Source of the DNA: Isoetes taiwanensis | Lineage: Eukaryota; Streptophyta; Lycopodiopsida; Isoetales; Isoetaceae | DNA: 64,000 nucleotides | Assembly: GCA_021234155.1 (NCBI GenBank) | Contig: JAJEKV010000002.1 | Location: forward strand, 6,054,025 to 6,118,024 | Direction: 5' to 3' | Part shown: positions 24,216-36,207 of the stretch, one piece after another | Layout of the letters: each line of letters begins with the position of its first letter | How positions within the stretch are numbered: position 1 is the first letter of the stretch | Notes under the pieces: generated by a model | The model's database searches: none | What the model saw: only the letters and a program-made list of their open reading frames with translations | Told to the model about the DNA's origin: nothing | Position numbers and translations under genes: made by a program

Positions 24216-24666
24216 TTGGCATTTTTTGATTTGGCAATTGTTGATTTGGTAACATGTGGAACATTGAATGCATGTGGGATATTTGAGCCCATTACTAAAA
24301 AAAAGTGTGGATGAGGATTACATTTTGAAAGGTCATGACACTCTGGCTTGTAATTGAAGATTACAAACCAGAGAGCCATAGCCTTTTATCATCTAATCTC
24401 TATCCACACTCTTCAATGAAGCAGCAAAAAACTATTTATATATGCGCACGAATTTTGTAATATATGCATGTGGAATATTGCTAACTTTGTGTTAGGTTTG
24501 TGCCAATTTTGGGGTTGCTCTTTTGAGCATATGGGATATTTTGTGGCCAAAGCATGCGGGATATTTGAGCCCATTATAACAGGAACTGCATACCAGAGAA
24601 TTATAAAGTTCTTTAAACGTTTGTGGTGTTGATAAACATCGAATTACAATAAAAAGGGATCTAATA

Positions 24667-27600
24667 TTAAAAAAACATACAACAGTTTAACAAATCCATG
24701 GTCTTTAGTACTTCCAACACTTTTGTGCTTTTTTGATCATACTGATTTCGAAAATGCACAGACCTCTGTACATAAGCAATTACGTTCACTTCTGTTATTA
24801 GCTTCTCCAAGTAAGGTACCATAGTCTTCAACAGGTAATCACCGCCATTTATGTCAGGCATGAAGGACCTTGGTGTGATGCAGGAATCTGCATTATTCTT
24901 AAAATTCACGTACCTGTAAGGATCAATAAGCAAAGTTGTGTTCATGCTAAATTCTAGACATTTCTCATAAACTTTTGTCAGTTTTTTGATGTAGCAAGAA
25001 GTTCCTCCATTCATTTTCAAAGGATGCACCATCCATTTGAAAAGAAACTTATCCACTAAGGACTGAGAAATGAAAGACCTCAGGCAATTAATCACTGAGT
25101 GATTGGAAGACCATATACCAACAGCAAAATGTTCAGTGATGAAATGCATGAATTGCACTGCCCCTGGCCTGACAGCAAGAACCTTTTTTCTTGATGGAAG
25201 AAGTTGGACACCTTCCACCACATCAGGTACTGCTTTAGCCTTTTTGAAAACCTTGTACAGGAAATCCTCTGTGGCTCAATAACCAAAAGCTTCTTGCCAA
25301 CAATACTAGCATTGTGCAGTGACAACTATTAGAGAAATTATATCAGTACAACAGGCAGAAAGAAACACACTAGAATCACCTTAGTTTCTTAGTTATTGAT
25401 TTGGATGGAGCTCGTTTGCTGGAGGAAACCTGCTTGGAATTATTCTTAGAAGGAGATTCTCCAACTGATGCCAAATCAGTTTCTTCCTCTGTGATTGTCT
25501 TCTCCATAATATCAGCACATTTGTCCAAATTGGAAACATAATCATCTATATTCTTCAACACTGCTTCACATTCTTCATCTATTACTTGCACAGCATTGTC
25601 TTCAATTATGTTAGAAATGTCAACTATAGAGTTTGAAATATTTAGTTTATATCCTAAGTTGCATCGTTCGAAGAGGCGGGGCAAGCAAGGATTTGGGAAT
25701 GAGCGGTGCTTTCACTCTGACCTTCACTCTCCTATGTTCTCTCCTCTCCTGTGGGTATTCTCAACTCGCGAGTCGAGAAAGTCCCTTCGATCTTCTCCTC
25801 TCCTGTGCTCCTCTGACTTTCCCGGCTCGCGAGTCGAGAAACTCTAGGGAAATAGAGAGAACATTAGAGATTAATGTTTGAAGAGTGAAAGCATCGAGCC
25901 TTTCCAATCTTTCTTTCCCCGCCTCTTCGGACAATGTCGCTTAGTTTATATCCTAAGTTGCATCGTTCGAAGAGGCGTGAAAGCAAAGATTTGGGAATGC
26001 GCGATGCTTTCGCTCTGGCCTTGACTCTCCTATGTTTTCTCCTCTCCTGTGGTTATTCTCGACTCGCGAGTCGAGAAACCCCCTGCATCCTTCTATTTGT
26101 TTTTTCCTTCGTTGTTAGATACTTTCATACTCTGACATCGTGACATTTACTGAATGCAGCCCGTATCCTGACCAGATCATACACGCTCGGCAACAGTGGA
26201 AAGCATTGGGTTGTCCTCAGCATCCTAAAGGAAACAGGGCCCCCTCCAATAAGTGGAAGACCTTCGAGAAACTCTGCAGATATGTTCTTCTGGAAGGCTA
26301 GGAAGATGATGACGGAGAGGATGAAGACGAGAAGAAGAAGAGAACACCAAGAAAGGGCAGGGAATCTCTATCAGACCAATATGACCTCATTCTTAGCATT
26401 GAGGCGGTCTGGGAGAAATGGACTGAGATATGGGCTCAATGGACAAGAGGCAAGCTGAAGGACAGCAATGGAGAATTGCCAACCAGGCCGAACCCAAAGT
26501 TGTTCGACAAGCAATTCATGAAAAGGATACAGGGCCTGACGGACAAGGAAACGCTTGATCTACAGGGCAGAATCCTGGATGGAACAATCCTGCTAAGGAA
26601 AAGTAGAAGTTCAAAAATGCAGGACGCAAAGGATTACGCCACAGTCCTAAAGAGACGGCGTGCATTGGAAGAAGGCATCACAGAGTTTTGCAATGTTGCC
26701 TCCAATGCATGCCATGATTTTGAGTATTATAAGGAGAAGGTTGCGCTTGATGACGAAGACATGAAGGAGTTGAACCATCTATGTCAACCATACATCAACA
26801 CCAAGCTAAAGCGTAACGTCAAAACCCTCCCCTTCCCTAAACGTGCTATGGCAATTCTGAAGAGGAAGCTTGGATTCGGGGTGGTCCCATTTAAGACGGA
26901 TGATAGCTCCCAACCTTGGGACACAAGGGGTTTGGTGGTCTAAAACTGGCACCTGGGCCCGTGGCACTATTTGCCATGAATATGATCGAAGACCCCACCC
27001 TATTTTATGAAAAAGCTGACATTGAGGAGTGGTACAAGACGTGTTTGGACATGACCGAGTTGGATACTTTCAGTTTCCTTATCTTTTGCATGTCGGGCAA
27101 TCAGACAACTGCTGTGTCACAATGGGCAGCTGATATTAACTTCACCAACAAGATCTTGTATTTTATATACGAACTGGAACATGAGTGTAGACTTGGCCTG
27201 CCGAAAGCACCAAGTTTTGTCAATGTAGTTTTGGTTTTGGTTTCAAGATCGGCTGCAGACCTGGACAAGTGGTGGTCTAGCGAACACCACTATCTCGACA
27301 AGTTCATGATTTCTCAAGAGCAGATGGAACCCTGGAAGGGCGGCAGATTTATGTAGCAAACTAAATAAGTACTTATAGAAGAAAAATCCAAAGTAGTTAT
27401 ACTTCACAAGAATAACTTACTTTTCAGTCTTTTACAACTATTACTTTGTTCAGCATTGTTTTTCTTCAAGTTTGGGCTTGTGGAAGATAATAAAGTGCAA
27501 TCTTCAATGGATTGCATAATTATATCAGGCTCCTCCAAGTCAGCAGGTGTGTTTAATGATGGATCTTGACTCTTTTCAATGGACTGCACTGCACTATAAT

Positions 27601-28729
27601 TGGGAGCAGATTCCATTGCAGATCTACATGAAAGTCCAATGGACCTGAACCAATTATGAGGCATCTGGCTCTCACAAGAGGGACAAGTTGATCTCTTTGA
27701 GAAATATATGTAAGCGCAAATTGGATGAAAACTGTGCATGCAATGTGCAACAATGGCTGAGACACAAAGTGGGTCATAGGCATATGTACAGAAATAACAA
27801 CTTTGTAATTTTGCAAATGCTACGGTAGAGCATTTTTTATGTTCCAAAAATGGAAGGTTGAGTTGCAGTCCAGACATCTTATTTAGAGATGAAGCTATTT
27901 CTTTCAACTTCTCCAGCCTTGGTTGGAGTCTATGTTCTTCGTCTTCTGCTTGTTTAAAAATAAAAAGAATGATGAAGCAGAAAGAAAAAGTATTGAGCAC
28001 TATGTAATTGCAAAGGTCATTAGCAATTACCCCTTTGTGAATTTCCTCCATACTCTTGTATGCTGTTGTCGCCTCCAAAAGTTCCTTTTCCTTGGAAATT
28101 AGCATTGACGACAAGAATGTAATGACACTGGAGTGCTCACACCTGGCCTTTGCTACTTCAATTTGTTGTTTCGCAGCATCCACCTCGTAACTGCACTTCT
28201 TCCACAACTTCCTTTTTTCCTTCATTTCACTGGCTGCACTTTTAACCCTAACATTCAAGTCATTCTTCTGTTTATCTAACTCAGCAATCAAGGAATTGAT
28301 GACAGAATAGTCCACTAGACAACCAAGAACGTTTATATGAGGAAATAAGGACTCATACTCATCTTCTTTCTCAACCTTAGCTGTAACATTTTTCTTCATT
28401 TTAACCACAAATGACTGCCAGTTAATCTTTTGTCCTCTCGCATGCAAAGTGGATGCCCGTGCAAAAAACTTCCTAATCTATCCAAAACAAACATCAGTTC
28501 TTTGGTAACATCTCACAAATAGTGGATTCATTCGACTAGACTTATAAATTTGCTTGGTACCCACCAGTTTTACGCAGCCAAATATTTTGCTTATCTCATC
28601 TTCAGCCACATCTGCCTTTCTTACATCTGAAGAGGTCATGCTCTCAGAAGGCAACACAGATGTGTCAAACATCCTCCTTGCTTCCTCTTCGTCTATGGTC
28701 ACTTTAGGTTGAGTTTTCTTTGTTGCCAT
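24667..28729 (-). CDS. Coiled coil - zinc finger - FCP1-like phosphatase gene (frameshifted)
   Basis: Four exons are joined by phase-matched GT-AG sites: 28729-28565, 28477-27421, 25623-25380 and 25305-24667. Exon 1 starts MATKKTQPKVTIDEEEARRM. Exon 2 has a coiled coil (LIAELDKQKNDLNVRVKSAA onwards) and near residue 285 a Cys/His finger: CYFC, then C-x3-HSFH-x2-C, then CPSCESQMP. Exon 3 is acidic then Ser/Lys-rich. Exon 4 encodes an FCP1/NIF (HAD) domain: RPGAVQFMHFITEHFAVGIW, TLLIDPY and SCITPRSF are typical. FCP1-type enzymes dephosphorylate Ser/Thr, for example on the RNA polymerase II tail. Odd: after SIVGKKLLVI the DxDx(T/N) aspartate motif should follow. Instead the frame shifts and resumes at ATEDFLYK, as if about 25-30 nt were deleted. 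It is therefore probably inactive or a pseudogene. Intron 3 contains foreign repeats and an opposite-strand gene remnant. Confidence 0.55.
25642..26090. repeat. Inverted-repeat element plus a partial direct duplicate, in an intron
   Basis: The arm from gttcgaagaggcggggcaag (25666-25718) is matched in inverted orientation at 25882-25932 (agagtgaaagcatcg to gcctcttcgg). Together they make a foldback of about 267 bp. From 25941 the left flank and left arm recur directly (ttagtttatatcctaagttg then catcgttcgaagaggcg). The shared interior includes the near-palindrome ctcgcgagtcgag. It is probably a MITE-like element followed by a local duplication. No clean target-site duplication was found. The block lies in intron 3 of the minus-strand gene. 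Confidence 0.7.
26160..27356 (+). pseudogene. Plus-strand decayed gene of unknown family
   Basis: An exon-like segment begins after an acceptor (CTGAATGCAG|CC at 26159). The reading frame runs PYPDQIIHARQQWKALGCPQ, is stopped by TAG at 26299-26301, and resumes in the same frame through an acidic/lysine run (EDDDGEDEDEKKKR). It continues to about 26930, then shifts frame and goes on to a stop at 27356 (LAPGPVALFAMNMIEDPT to PWKGGRFM). About 400 codons show protein-like composition with two breaks. No domain is recognised. It lies antisense within intron 3 of the phosphatase-like gene, so it arrived there by insertion or by a nested gene. A captured gene fragment or an unknown transposon protein is possible. 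Confidence 0.45.
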
Positions 28730-30030
28730 TCTATCCCTGCACCAGCTTTGAAATTATATATCAGTGGAAGTTCTTCATTGTGTCTGCGAAAAAGTAAACC
28801 AATCCAAATCATAGCATTAAGTATCCTGAATAGTACTAACTTTAAGAGTTTAGCAATGAACTGCTACTTTTTCTAAATAATTACTAGTTGTCATCAACAC
28901 CAATTACCTTGAGCCTATTGTCTGCAAAATAGCAGCTAACTCTTTCTAGCTTAGCACTGAACTTCATCTTCTTAGCAACCACCGGTAATAACAATTTGAG
29001 CCTGCAAGTAGCACAAAATTTGCATTGTTAATGTAACCTGCTACTTAGCAAATGATGCCTGCAAACATAGAACGAAATCACTAAGTAACTCGTACACAGC
29101 ACATACTAACTAGCAAGTACTGCCTACGAAACATAGTACCAATATAACCTGTTAGCGTAATTTGCTAACTGATTGTCTGCAAACATAGTACCAAATGCTT
29201 AACTCGTTAGCATCAACTACTGAACTTACACGACCAAACATTACTGCATTGTACTTTCCGCTGATGCCAAGCCCAAAAAATTCTAGCTTGAAATATCACA
29301 CTAATAAAGAGATGAATCAAAGCAAGATGGAATGCAATCCTCCACACCTGCTACATTAACCTTTGTCCTCAACATAGAAGCATGAAATATAATAGAATGA
29401 AATCATTTCCATATTATTTACCATTCCCAAAGATTTGTCAACAAAGATTAGATGCTTACCACTTTTCTTGAGTCTGCGAAATTGTTCATATGAGCAATTT
29501 GATCCGAGCTCTTTACCAAGCAGGGTAAATGGGATCTCGATTGACTGGCAATCGATTGTTTAGAATGATACAAATAACCGAATTCGATAATTATTGCTGT
29601 GGAAGCAGCACAGTCACAACAATTTAATCCGGCAGAGATTCATATTGGCTAAAATATGTTACTGAAGATAGGGAGCTCCCAAACCCCATCAACATATTAC
29701 ATCTGAAAAGGTACTGGCAACAACATGTTGCCTTAAGCTTGTTTAGTTAAAATTTATTAAGAATTTGTAAGTAGTTTAGTGTCGTTTGTTTTTGAATTGA
29801 TCATAATTACAAAATATAAGAAAACAGAAAAATAAAAGGCAAAAAATCAGTGTAGAAGTACTTTGAGAATTAGTTTGAGTTCTTTGTGCAATTAGATTAA
29901 AGAAGTGATTTAGTTAGAGTTATTCATGCTTAAGAGTTCGACTACTCAGACTAATGCAAAACAGGGAGATTTATGCAGGTGCCAGCTTATGCAAGGCCAA
30001 GATTCTATGCTTTTATTGCTAAAGTTCTTG
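28730..30030. other. Intergenic region
   Basis: No gene. The part 28980-29230 contains loosely repeated phrases (tgcctgcaaacatag, acttagcaa, taactcgt). The stretch near 29740-29930 is AT-rich, adjoining the Ty3 target site. Confidence 0.5.
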
Positions 30031-30035
30031 ATTTC

Positions 30036-30191
30036 TGTGACGGATACGGATATTCACATTATACGAACATTATACTCGTATGTACAAAAGATGGTCGTCA
30101 CACGGATGCAAAAGGGTAGTTGCATAAGATAGGACTTGAACTCGCAACTTTCTAGTTGCAAGTCACACACCCTTGCCAAGTGCGCTACTAA
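30036..30191 (+). repeat. Ty3 5' LTR, left part
   Basis: Starts TGTGACGGATACGGATATTC and matches the first 150 bp of the 3' LTR (TGGTATGACGACCATACGGA onwards). It ends at TAA (30189-30191), where the 13.45-kb element begins. The part 30132-30187 is tRNA-like on the minus strand (see separate entry). Confidence 0.9.
30125..30191 (-). other. tRNA-like A/B-box module within the Ty3 LTR
   Basis: Minus strand reads TAGCGCACTTGGCAAGGGTG (A-box-like), and about 25 nt later GCGAGTTCAAGTCC (B-box-like). The 3' LTR carries the same module in shorter form at about 48905-48955. It is probably an old tRNA-derived insertion that became part of the LTR family. Transcription is unproven. Confidence 0.5.
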
Positions 30192-30289
30192 CACAAGGCC
30201 CCCAAAAATGAACTTGTATAAAAAATTAGCATAAAAACCAGTATGTATTTGATTTTTTTATACAACAATCCATAATAAAAAAAACCGTG

Positions 30290-31150
30290 TGTCTTTCATG
30301 GTTATGCAAAACCAATAGTGGTTCATATCATATTTTTTGTACTAATTTGAAGTTTTATGCTAGTTTCTAAAAATCATCATTAGTTTGTAAGATTGTTTTT
30401 AAGTGTACATTGATTTAGCAAAAACATTGCTAGTTCATATCATGTTTAATTACATGAATTCGACAATCGTACAATAGTTTTTTTAAATCATCGATAGTTT
30501 ATAAAATGTGTTTTATGCATATATCGATTTTGCAAAACCAATAATGGTTCATATCATATCTTTTGTACTAATTCAAAATTTCACACTAGTTTCTAAAAAT
30601 CATCATTAGTTTGTAAGATTGTTTTTAAGTGTACATTAGTTTAGCAAAATCATTGCTAGTTCATATTGTGTTTAATTATATAAATTCTACAACCGTACAA
30701 TAATTTAGAAGATGTGTTTTATGCCTATATTGGTTTTGCAAAACCAATAATGGTTTATATCATATTTTTTATACTAATTTGAAATTTCACACCAATTTCT
30801 AGAAATCATCATTAGTTTGTAAAATTGGTTTTAAGTGCGAATTGATTTAGCAAAATCATTGCTCGTTCATATCATGTTTAATTACATGAATTCTACAATC
30901 GTACATAGTTTTTTGAAATCATCAATAATTTATAAGATGTGTTTTACACATATATTGTTTTTCTAAAACCATTGCTACTTCGTACCATATTTAATTATAT
31001 GAATTCTGGATTTTACGATGGTCTCTGGAAATCATCAATGTATTAAATGGTTTTTTAATACATGTTTAATATTACAATTTTGGATGCTTTACATGCTAGT
31101 TATCGACATATATTGATTTTGCAAAACTATTGCTACTTCTTACTACATCA
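30290..31150. repeat. Left subterminal tandem repeats, about 205-226 bp
   Basis: The phrase tgcaaaaccaataatggttc then atatcatattttttgtacta recurs at about 30304, 30531 and 30737, and in decayed form near 30965. Between copies are catcattagtttgtaagatt and cattgctagttcatatcatg. AT-rich with no open frame. Confidence 0.85.
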
Positions 31151-31718
31151 TAATATATATAAGGTTTTTAGGATGTGGGGTTCATACATACCCCCATCCA
31201 TGTATGCCCATGAATGGGCTTGGAGATTTGACTACATCATGGGAAGGGCATGCATGGGTCATGCATGGGCATGCATGAGGGCACGCACCATGCCTCTAGC
31301 TGTTAGATCAAGGGGGGAGGCGAAATCTTGTCCGTCCAATGTGCCAAGGATGGTATTAAGAAAGTGCAAGATTTGGGGCTTTCGATCTCGACCCTTGAAA
31401 TGAGGGCACTGGATCTTGACCGTTAGTTATAAGATCAAGAAAATTTAAAGCCACCACGCGAGGTGGCAAAGAATCGCAAGGCAGCCCACGAAGTGGCATT
31501 GCACATTTATGGGACGTGGCCAAAAAAAAATCTTGCAGCAAAAGTCATATGCACCTCTTCTGTTGCAGAAGGCTTTCCATCTAAATCTTGCTCCAGCTCT
31601 TAATCTATCTCTGTCATCTATAACAATTCGCATTTGGCTTCGACCTGGCATTTCGGTAGTATATTCAATGGATTTATCCTTTAAGCTACGATTTAAGATA
31701 ATTTTTGTAGGCGATTTG

Positions 31719-32102
31719 CTATATAGTAGCATTTGGTATGAACTTATTAGCAATGCCCTCTTTATGTATGACCCTTCCATGTTCAATTGAACATGCATTA
31801 TTGCATGCTTTTAAAATGCTTAATGTTGTGGTCTTCTTTGGTTTTAATCCTAGCTCCTGTAGTTTCTTAACACATTCCAGAGTAGAATAGCCATGTCCAT
31901 GCCAGACATATTCTGCAATAAGATACCCCCATGATACTGCGTTTTTGTGAGGCATTTTATCAAACACTTGAGATACCTCTACCAAGCTTCCACATTTAGC
32001 ATACATGCGGATAAGTGCACTGCTAATAAGGACATTCAGTTCTATGCAGTCGCGATTTATCTCTTCATACATAAGCCTGCCGCATATAAGATCTTCTGTC
32101 AT
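31719..32102 (-). pseudogene. PPR protein fragment
   Basis: The 127-codon frame contains ALIRMYAKCGSLVEVSQVFD and VSWGYLIAEY, then LKPKKTTTLSILKACNN, all classic plant pentatricopeptide-repeat motifs. PPR proteins are organelle RNA-binding proteins; normal members have many 35-residue repeats plus a targeting peptide, whereas only about three repeats remain. The frame starts within a repeat (MTEDLICGRLM) and ends at a stop inside the next. It lies inside the TIR element without visible promoter context, so it is a captured or truncated copy rather than a working gene. Confidence 0.75.
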
Positions 32103-33330
32103 AGTGCATCCTTTGAGTAAATGAAAATAAATATGAATGTTGCTATTGTCACATTTTCGATGCAGTAGTTTATGTAGTATGCATTTATCTTCGTATACTA
32201 AGGAAAATGTTTATTTGTTGCTGCAACAGTTTAAGCAACACCTTCTCTTTTGAGAGTGTAGCTGCAGACAAAGCACACACCATTCTTCTTTTTCAAACAA
32301 GGACATATATGTATGTTGACCTTCAATCTATTTTCGTTTTATACCTTCACCCAGGATGTGCATTCCATTGATAACATGTCGTACATGTACTATGTTTGCT
32401 TCCCTAAAAATGGATCATGACTCGCGAGGAAAGACTAGAATAGAAGGATATTATGATATTTAATAATGTAAAAAGTCAATAAATGTCCAACTTTCCTTCA
32501 CGAGGCTTCTGATAAGAAGAGTTGCTCATACGCCCCCCTAAGCACAACTATTCGAAGAACTTACATTGCGTCTTTTATTTGATGCAATCTCTGTATGGCC
32601 AAAAGTTGCCACAACTTGGCCTCATGAAACTTAGTTAGTCTTACTTGAGCAGTTTGGCATTGAATCCTCATCATATTGTTTAGGTTTTGAAGAGTGAACC
32701 TTTCGGTACTTGTGTAAGTTTGGACAACCCAATAACGTGATTAACATCGGACAACTACACCTAACCAATTTTCTTATTTGTGGTCCTATTGAGAAATGTG
32801 CAATTATAACATTTAACTAGGTATGCAACTAATGTTGATGTTGCTCTCTTCCCAAGCACCGGCTCCAAACTTGCCCCGTTGTGAAGGCTCTTAACAAGCT
32901 GGACATCATGCGACTGGGCATGCCAGAAGGCACAAAATGACCGTTCGACTGCGCAGTTGCATCCAAAAAGCCAGAGTTACCCTAGGACACATGTTTGAGA
33001 AGTAGAGGATCGATCAAACTCCGGACTGCCAAATACATGCTATCTTTACACTATATCACTAAGCCAGGAGTGCATTGGTGAAGTCAAAACCCCATTCCGA
33101 GCTCGCTAAAGTGGCCGAACTGTGGGAACATGCCATTTCCCGTCGTGTCTCTACATTGAAAAATGCCATATAAATAGTGAAGCTTTCGTCTTTAAAAAAA
33201 AAAAAGGTGCCATATGTATAGTGCAGCCTTTAAATGAAGTTTGCATAACCACAACCCTTATAAAAATAATGGAAAAAAATCGATTGACTATATTCTTCGG
33301 CTTTTAGCTCAAATCATACTTTTTGGAGTG
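32103..33330. other. Non-coding interior of the TIR element
   Basis: No gene or clear repeat. A short A-run occurs near 33192-33203. Sequence around 32850-33010 is GC-richer but has no sustained frame. Confidence 0.45.
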
Positions 33331-33339
33331 CTTTATGCA

Positions 33340-33619
33340 ATTGCATATTTGTTTTTGTGTGCTTATATATATGATGCAACGAGAAGTCATAATTAGTTTG
33401 AGGGTAATCTAGCTGTTTCAGGTTATTGCTTGGCCAATGTTAATTGCAGAATATATGAAGAGGAAGAGGTCAAGATTGCTTAGACCATAGTACGAAGAAA
33501 TCATCTTATGCTATCTTGTGCTTAAATTCTTCCTATCAGGCCTATTGTGGAGCCTAAAATAAATGTAATCCATTTACTATTAATATAAAAATCTTACCCT
33601 CAAAAAAAAAAAAAAAAAA
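33340..33619 (+). mobile_element. 5'-truncated LINE 3' end with poly(A)
   Basis: The segment ends in tattaatataaaaatcttac then CCTCA and an A-run (33602-33619). The terminal TCTTACCCTC(A)n matches the 3' end of the minus-strand LINE at 35269-35310. This suggests a dead-on-arrival copy of the same or a related LINE family in opposite orientation. The 5' limit is uncertain. Confidence 0.5.
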
Positions 33620-35268
33620 CGAATATATTTTCAACATTAAGTTGGAGGAATTGGAATTATGTAAGTCATTTGTTTGCTTCTAAGGCGACATATTCTGGGC
33701 ATGCCAAGGCAAACTATGGAATGCTAGAAATCAACATTGAAGGTTTTTGTTTTTCTATGGAATGAGTAAGGAATGAGAATTATTGGACATACCTTATAAA
33801 GTGTGTTAAAATGCTATTTTAATATAATAGAAGGCACGACATCCTAAGTTCCAAAAAAAAGCACCCAACATTGCAAAATCAATTGTGGGACGTTTAACCT
33901 GCTTAAGCCTATTTCGCGAGCAACAAAGTCTTTCACTGCAAAATCTCCTAGGGCAGATGAATACGTAACCTACCCTGAAATTTCTTAACATTTCAATGCC
34001 CTTTTGTTTTAGGTAATTTTAGGGCCTAGGTTTTTGGTGGCGCCGCTAGGGTATTTCGTAGGGACAATTTTTGGATCCCTCTGCTGCATCTCTTTCTGGC
34101 CTGGCTATGCTATGCTATGGCAACGAAGATCATTCCGACAATGAAGATCATTGGCCTGGCTATGTTGATTTCTAATTGTTGCCGCAATCCAGCTCTGTTT
34201 CTATCTGTTCCGAGCTCTTGCTCCATGCCGCGAAATATTATTTTTCCTAATTGCTTTACAAGAGAGTAGCTTGTATTCTCTTGCCTTTTTTGGGCTTGAA
34301 CAGATTGAAAATCAGATGTATTTTTGGATCAATTGTTTCTACTGCAAACAATAGTCTGTAACACACAACGACGTTGTTTTTATCCTTCCTTCTCTTCCTA
34401 TCTTTTTATCATTTTCATCTCTATTCTGGGAGCTTCATTCCAGCAATGGAGCATTAGAAGGAATTTTTTTACAGAGCTATAGAGGTTCACAGCTGCAATA
34501 GGTTACGGAGGGAAACTCTGGTCGCCATGGGTTTTCTGGGCAAAATTGGCCCACTCTAGGCGGCACTGCTAGGGCCAGTTTCCCTCATAAACCCCCTGCT
34601 CCCAGAAGTTTTCCCTTCCTAAATCTTTAACATCATAGCCAGACATGTTCATACATGGGGGGGATTTAACAACAAGGTTTATTATTTTATTTGTTTTAAC
34701 GTTTTGTTTGGTTTCGCAATCCAAAATCCAAACCTAACTTCCAATCTGTCATCATAGAAAAACACTAAGGATGGTTAGGGTTTTCGGTAGCCTAGGGCGG
34801 CGTGTGGTAGCTTTGTTAGACCGCAGACTCTCCTCTCTCCGGTGGAGATGTGTTCTTTGGAAAGCGTGAAATTTCTTTGCCTTTGCTTGAATTCGTGGCT
34901 GCAGGACCATCGACGAATCTCCTTCATGTCGCCATTCAATCTGGTGTAGCAAGGGTTCAATTTTGGAGTATGGCCTCTAGTTACAATGCCTCTCTCTTAC
35001 TGCAGCAGATTAAAACTGGTAAGAACTTCCCCCTGTTGCTCTGTGACGAGATTTGAAGCTAGTTTAGGCAAAATAGATGCCGCATGAATGGTTTGTGCTT
35101 CATAGATGCGGGGAATCTTAAGGCCTTTTTCTGTGCTCAAGATCAGTCCAGCCTCTTTTTCTTTTTTGGCAAAGTGCTAGGGCTTTATAGGCTTTATGTA
35201 AGCTTGTCCTTTCAGTCTTGGGCTTTCATATCGTTCCTTAAATTTCGTGGATGTCTAAGCTTTGATCC
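33620..35268. other. Non-coding interior of the TIR element
   Basis: Contains small duplications (ctatgctatgctatgg; ggcctggctatg twice near 34100-34160). There is an exon-like piece at about 34916-35011 (acceptor GGCTGCAG, donor ACTG|GTAAGA) of unknown identity. It could be part of a captured host gene; no family is recognised. Confidence 0.35.
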
Positions 35269-35868
35269 TTTTCTTTTTTCTTTTTTTTTTTTGAGGGTAA
35301 GAGTATATATTATTAATATATAAAAATTTACATAGGAAGTCCCCAAATGGGATTGATGGAAAGAATTATCACAAAGCGGGTAACTCGTAAGTGGCAAAGA
35401 TTGTACTAAGAACTACCACTCCAATCTTCCCTAACCCTGGGTTACTATAGGAAAAACCATCTTCATCCAGGCTTAGATACTATATGGAGTTAGCAGCCTG
35501 TTCCAAGCAACAAGAACTTTAGGAAAACCCCGGCGAAGGCGAAGATCCTCCATCCAAAGCATCGATAGATCTTTGGATAGGTCCTAACCCCATCGCATTA
35601 ATCTTTTTAAATCCAAATCCCAGTTACATTTGAAAAATGAATAGAATCCCCTTATACCGCCAATTCTATCCAAGTTCTTGTTATAATTGCGGTCAAACTT
35701 CATGTGGTGGGCCAAGGCCATGAGGGCCACCTCCATGTTGAAGCTGATACGAATCCTTATTCTGAAAGCGGTCGGGTCCTCCAAGAGCTACACCGCATCG
35801 GTGTTTCCAAATACACCACAATGATATATTGGTTAAAGTGAGTTGAATAATATACGCACCTATCTTGA

Positions 35869-36207
35869 CTAGAATGGCGGCCATGATAGCTGACACACCT
35901 GAAGCCCAATAATTGGACAAACCCACCTCCAAAAGTCTCCTACAATTGGACAAAAGAAAAGATGGTCCATTGTCTCTGACGCTCCACATCCTAGAGGGCA
36001 GAGATCATGTTGAACAACACCTTTGTTCAAAGACCATGTCATAGTGTATACTCCTTCTTGTAGACTGATCCAGCGAAAAGAATTGGATCTTTTGGAACAT
36101 AAGGAGGCCCAAGACTTTGTCAATAGACCCTTGGTTTTCTCGCTTGATCCAATCCCAACTGTCTGCGCGACCTTCAATGGGGACCGTGGCATTAACAATC
36201 CATACAA
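35869..36207 (-). pseudogene. LINE ORF2 C-terminal zf-RVT region
   Basis: Encodes CPLGCGASETMDHLFFCPIV, the Cys/Cys/His/Cys pattern of the zinc finger found after plant LINE reverse transcriptases. Preceding residues (FRWISLQEGVYTMTWSLNKG) fit the usual linker. The frame is separate from the RT frames, reflecting frameshifts. Further upstream, 36807-36571 encodes a connector with RKDGGLGCKDPMVQGK, as expected between RT and the finger. Confidence 0.8.
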
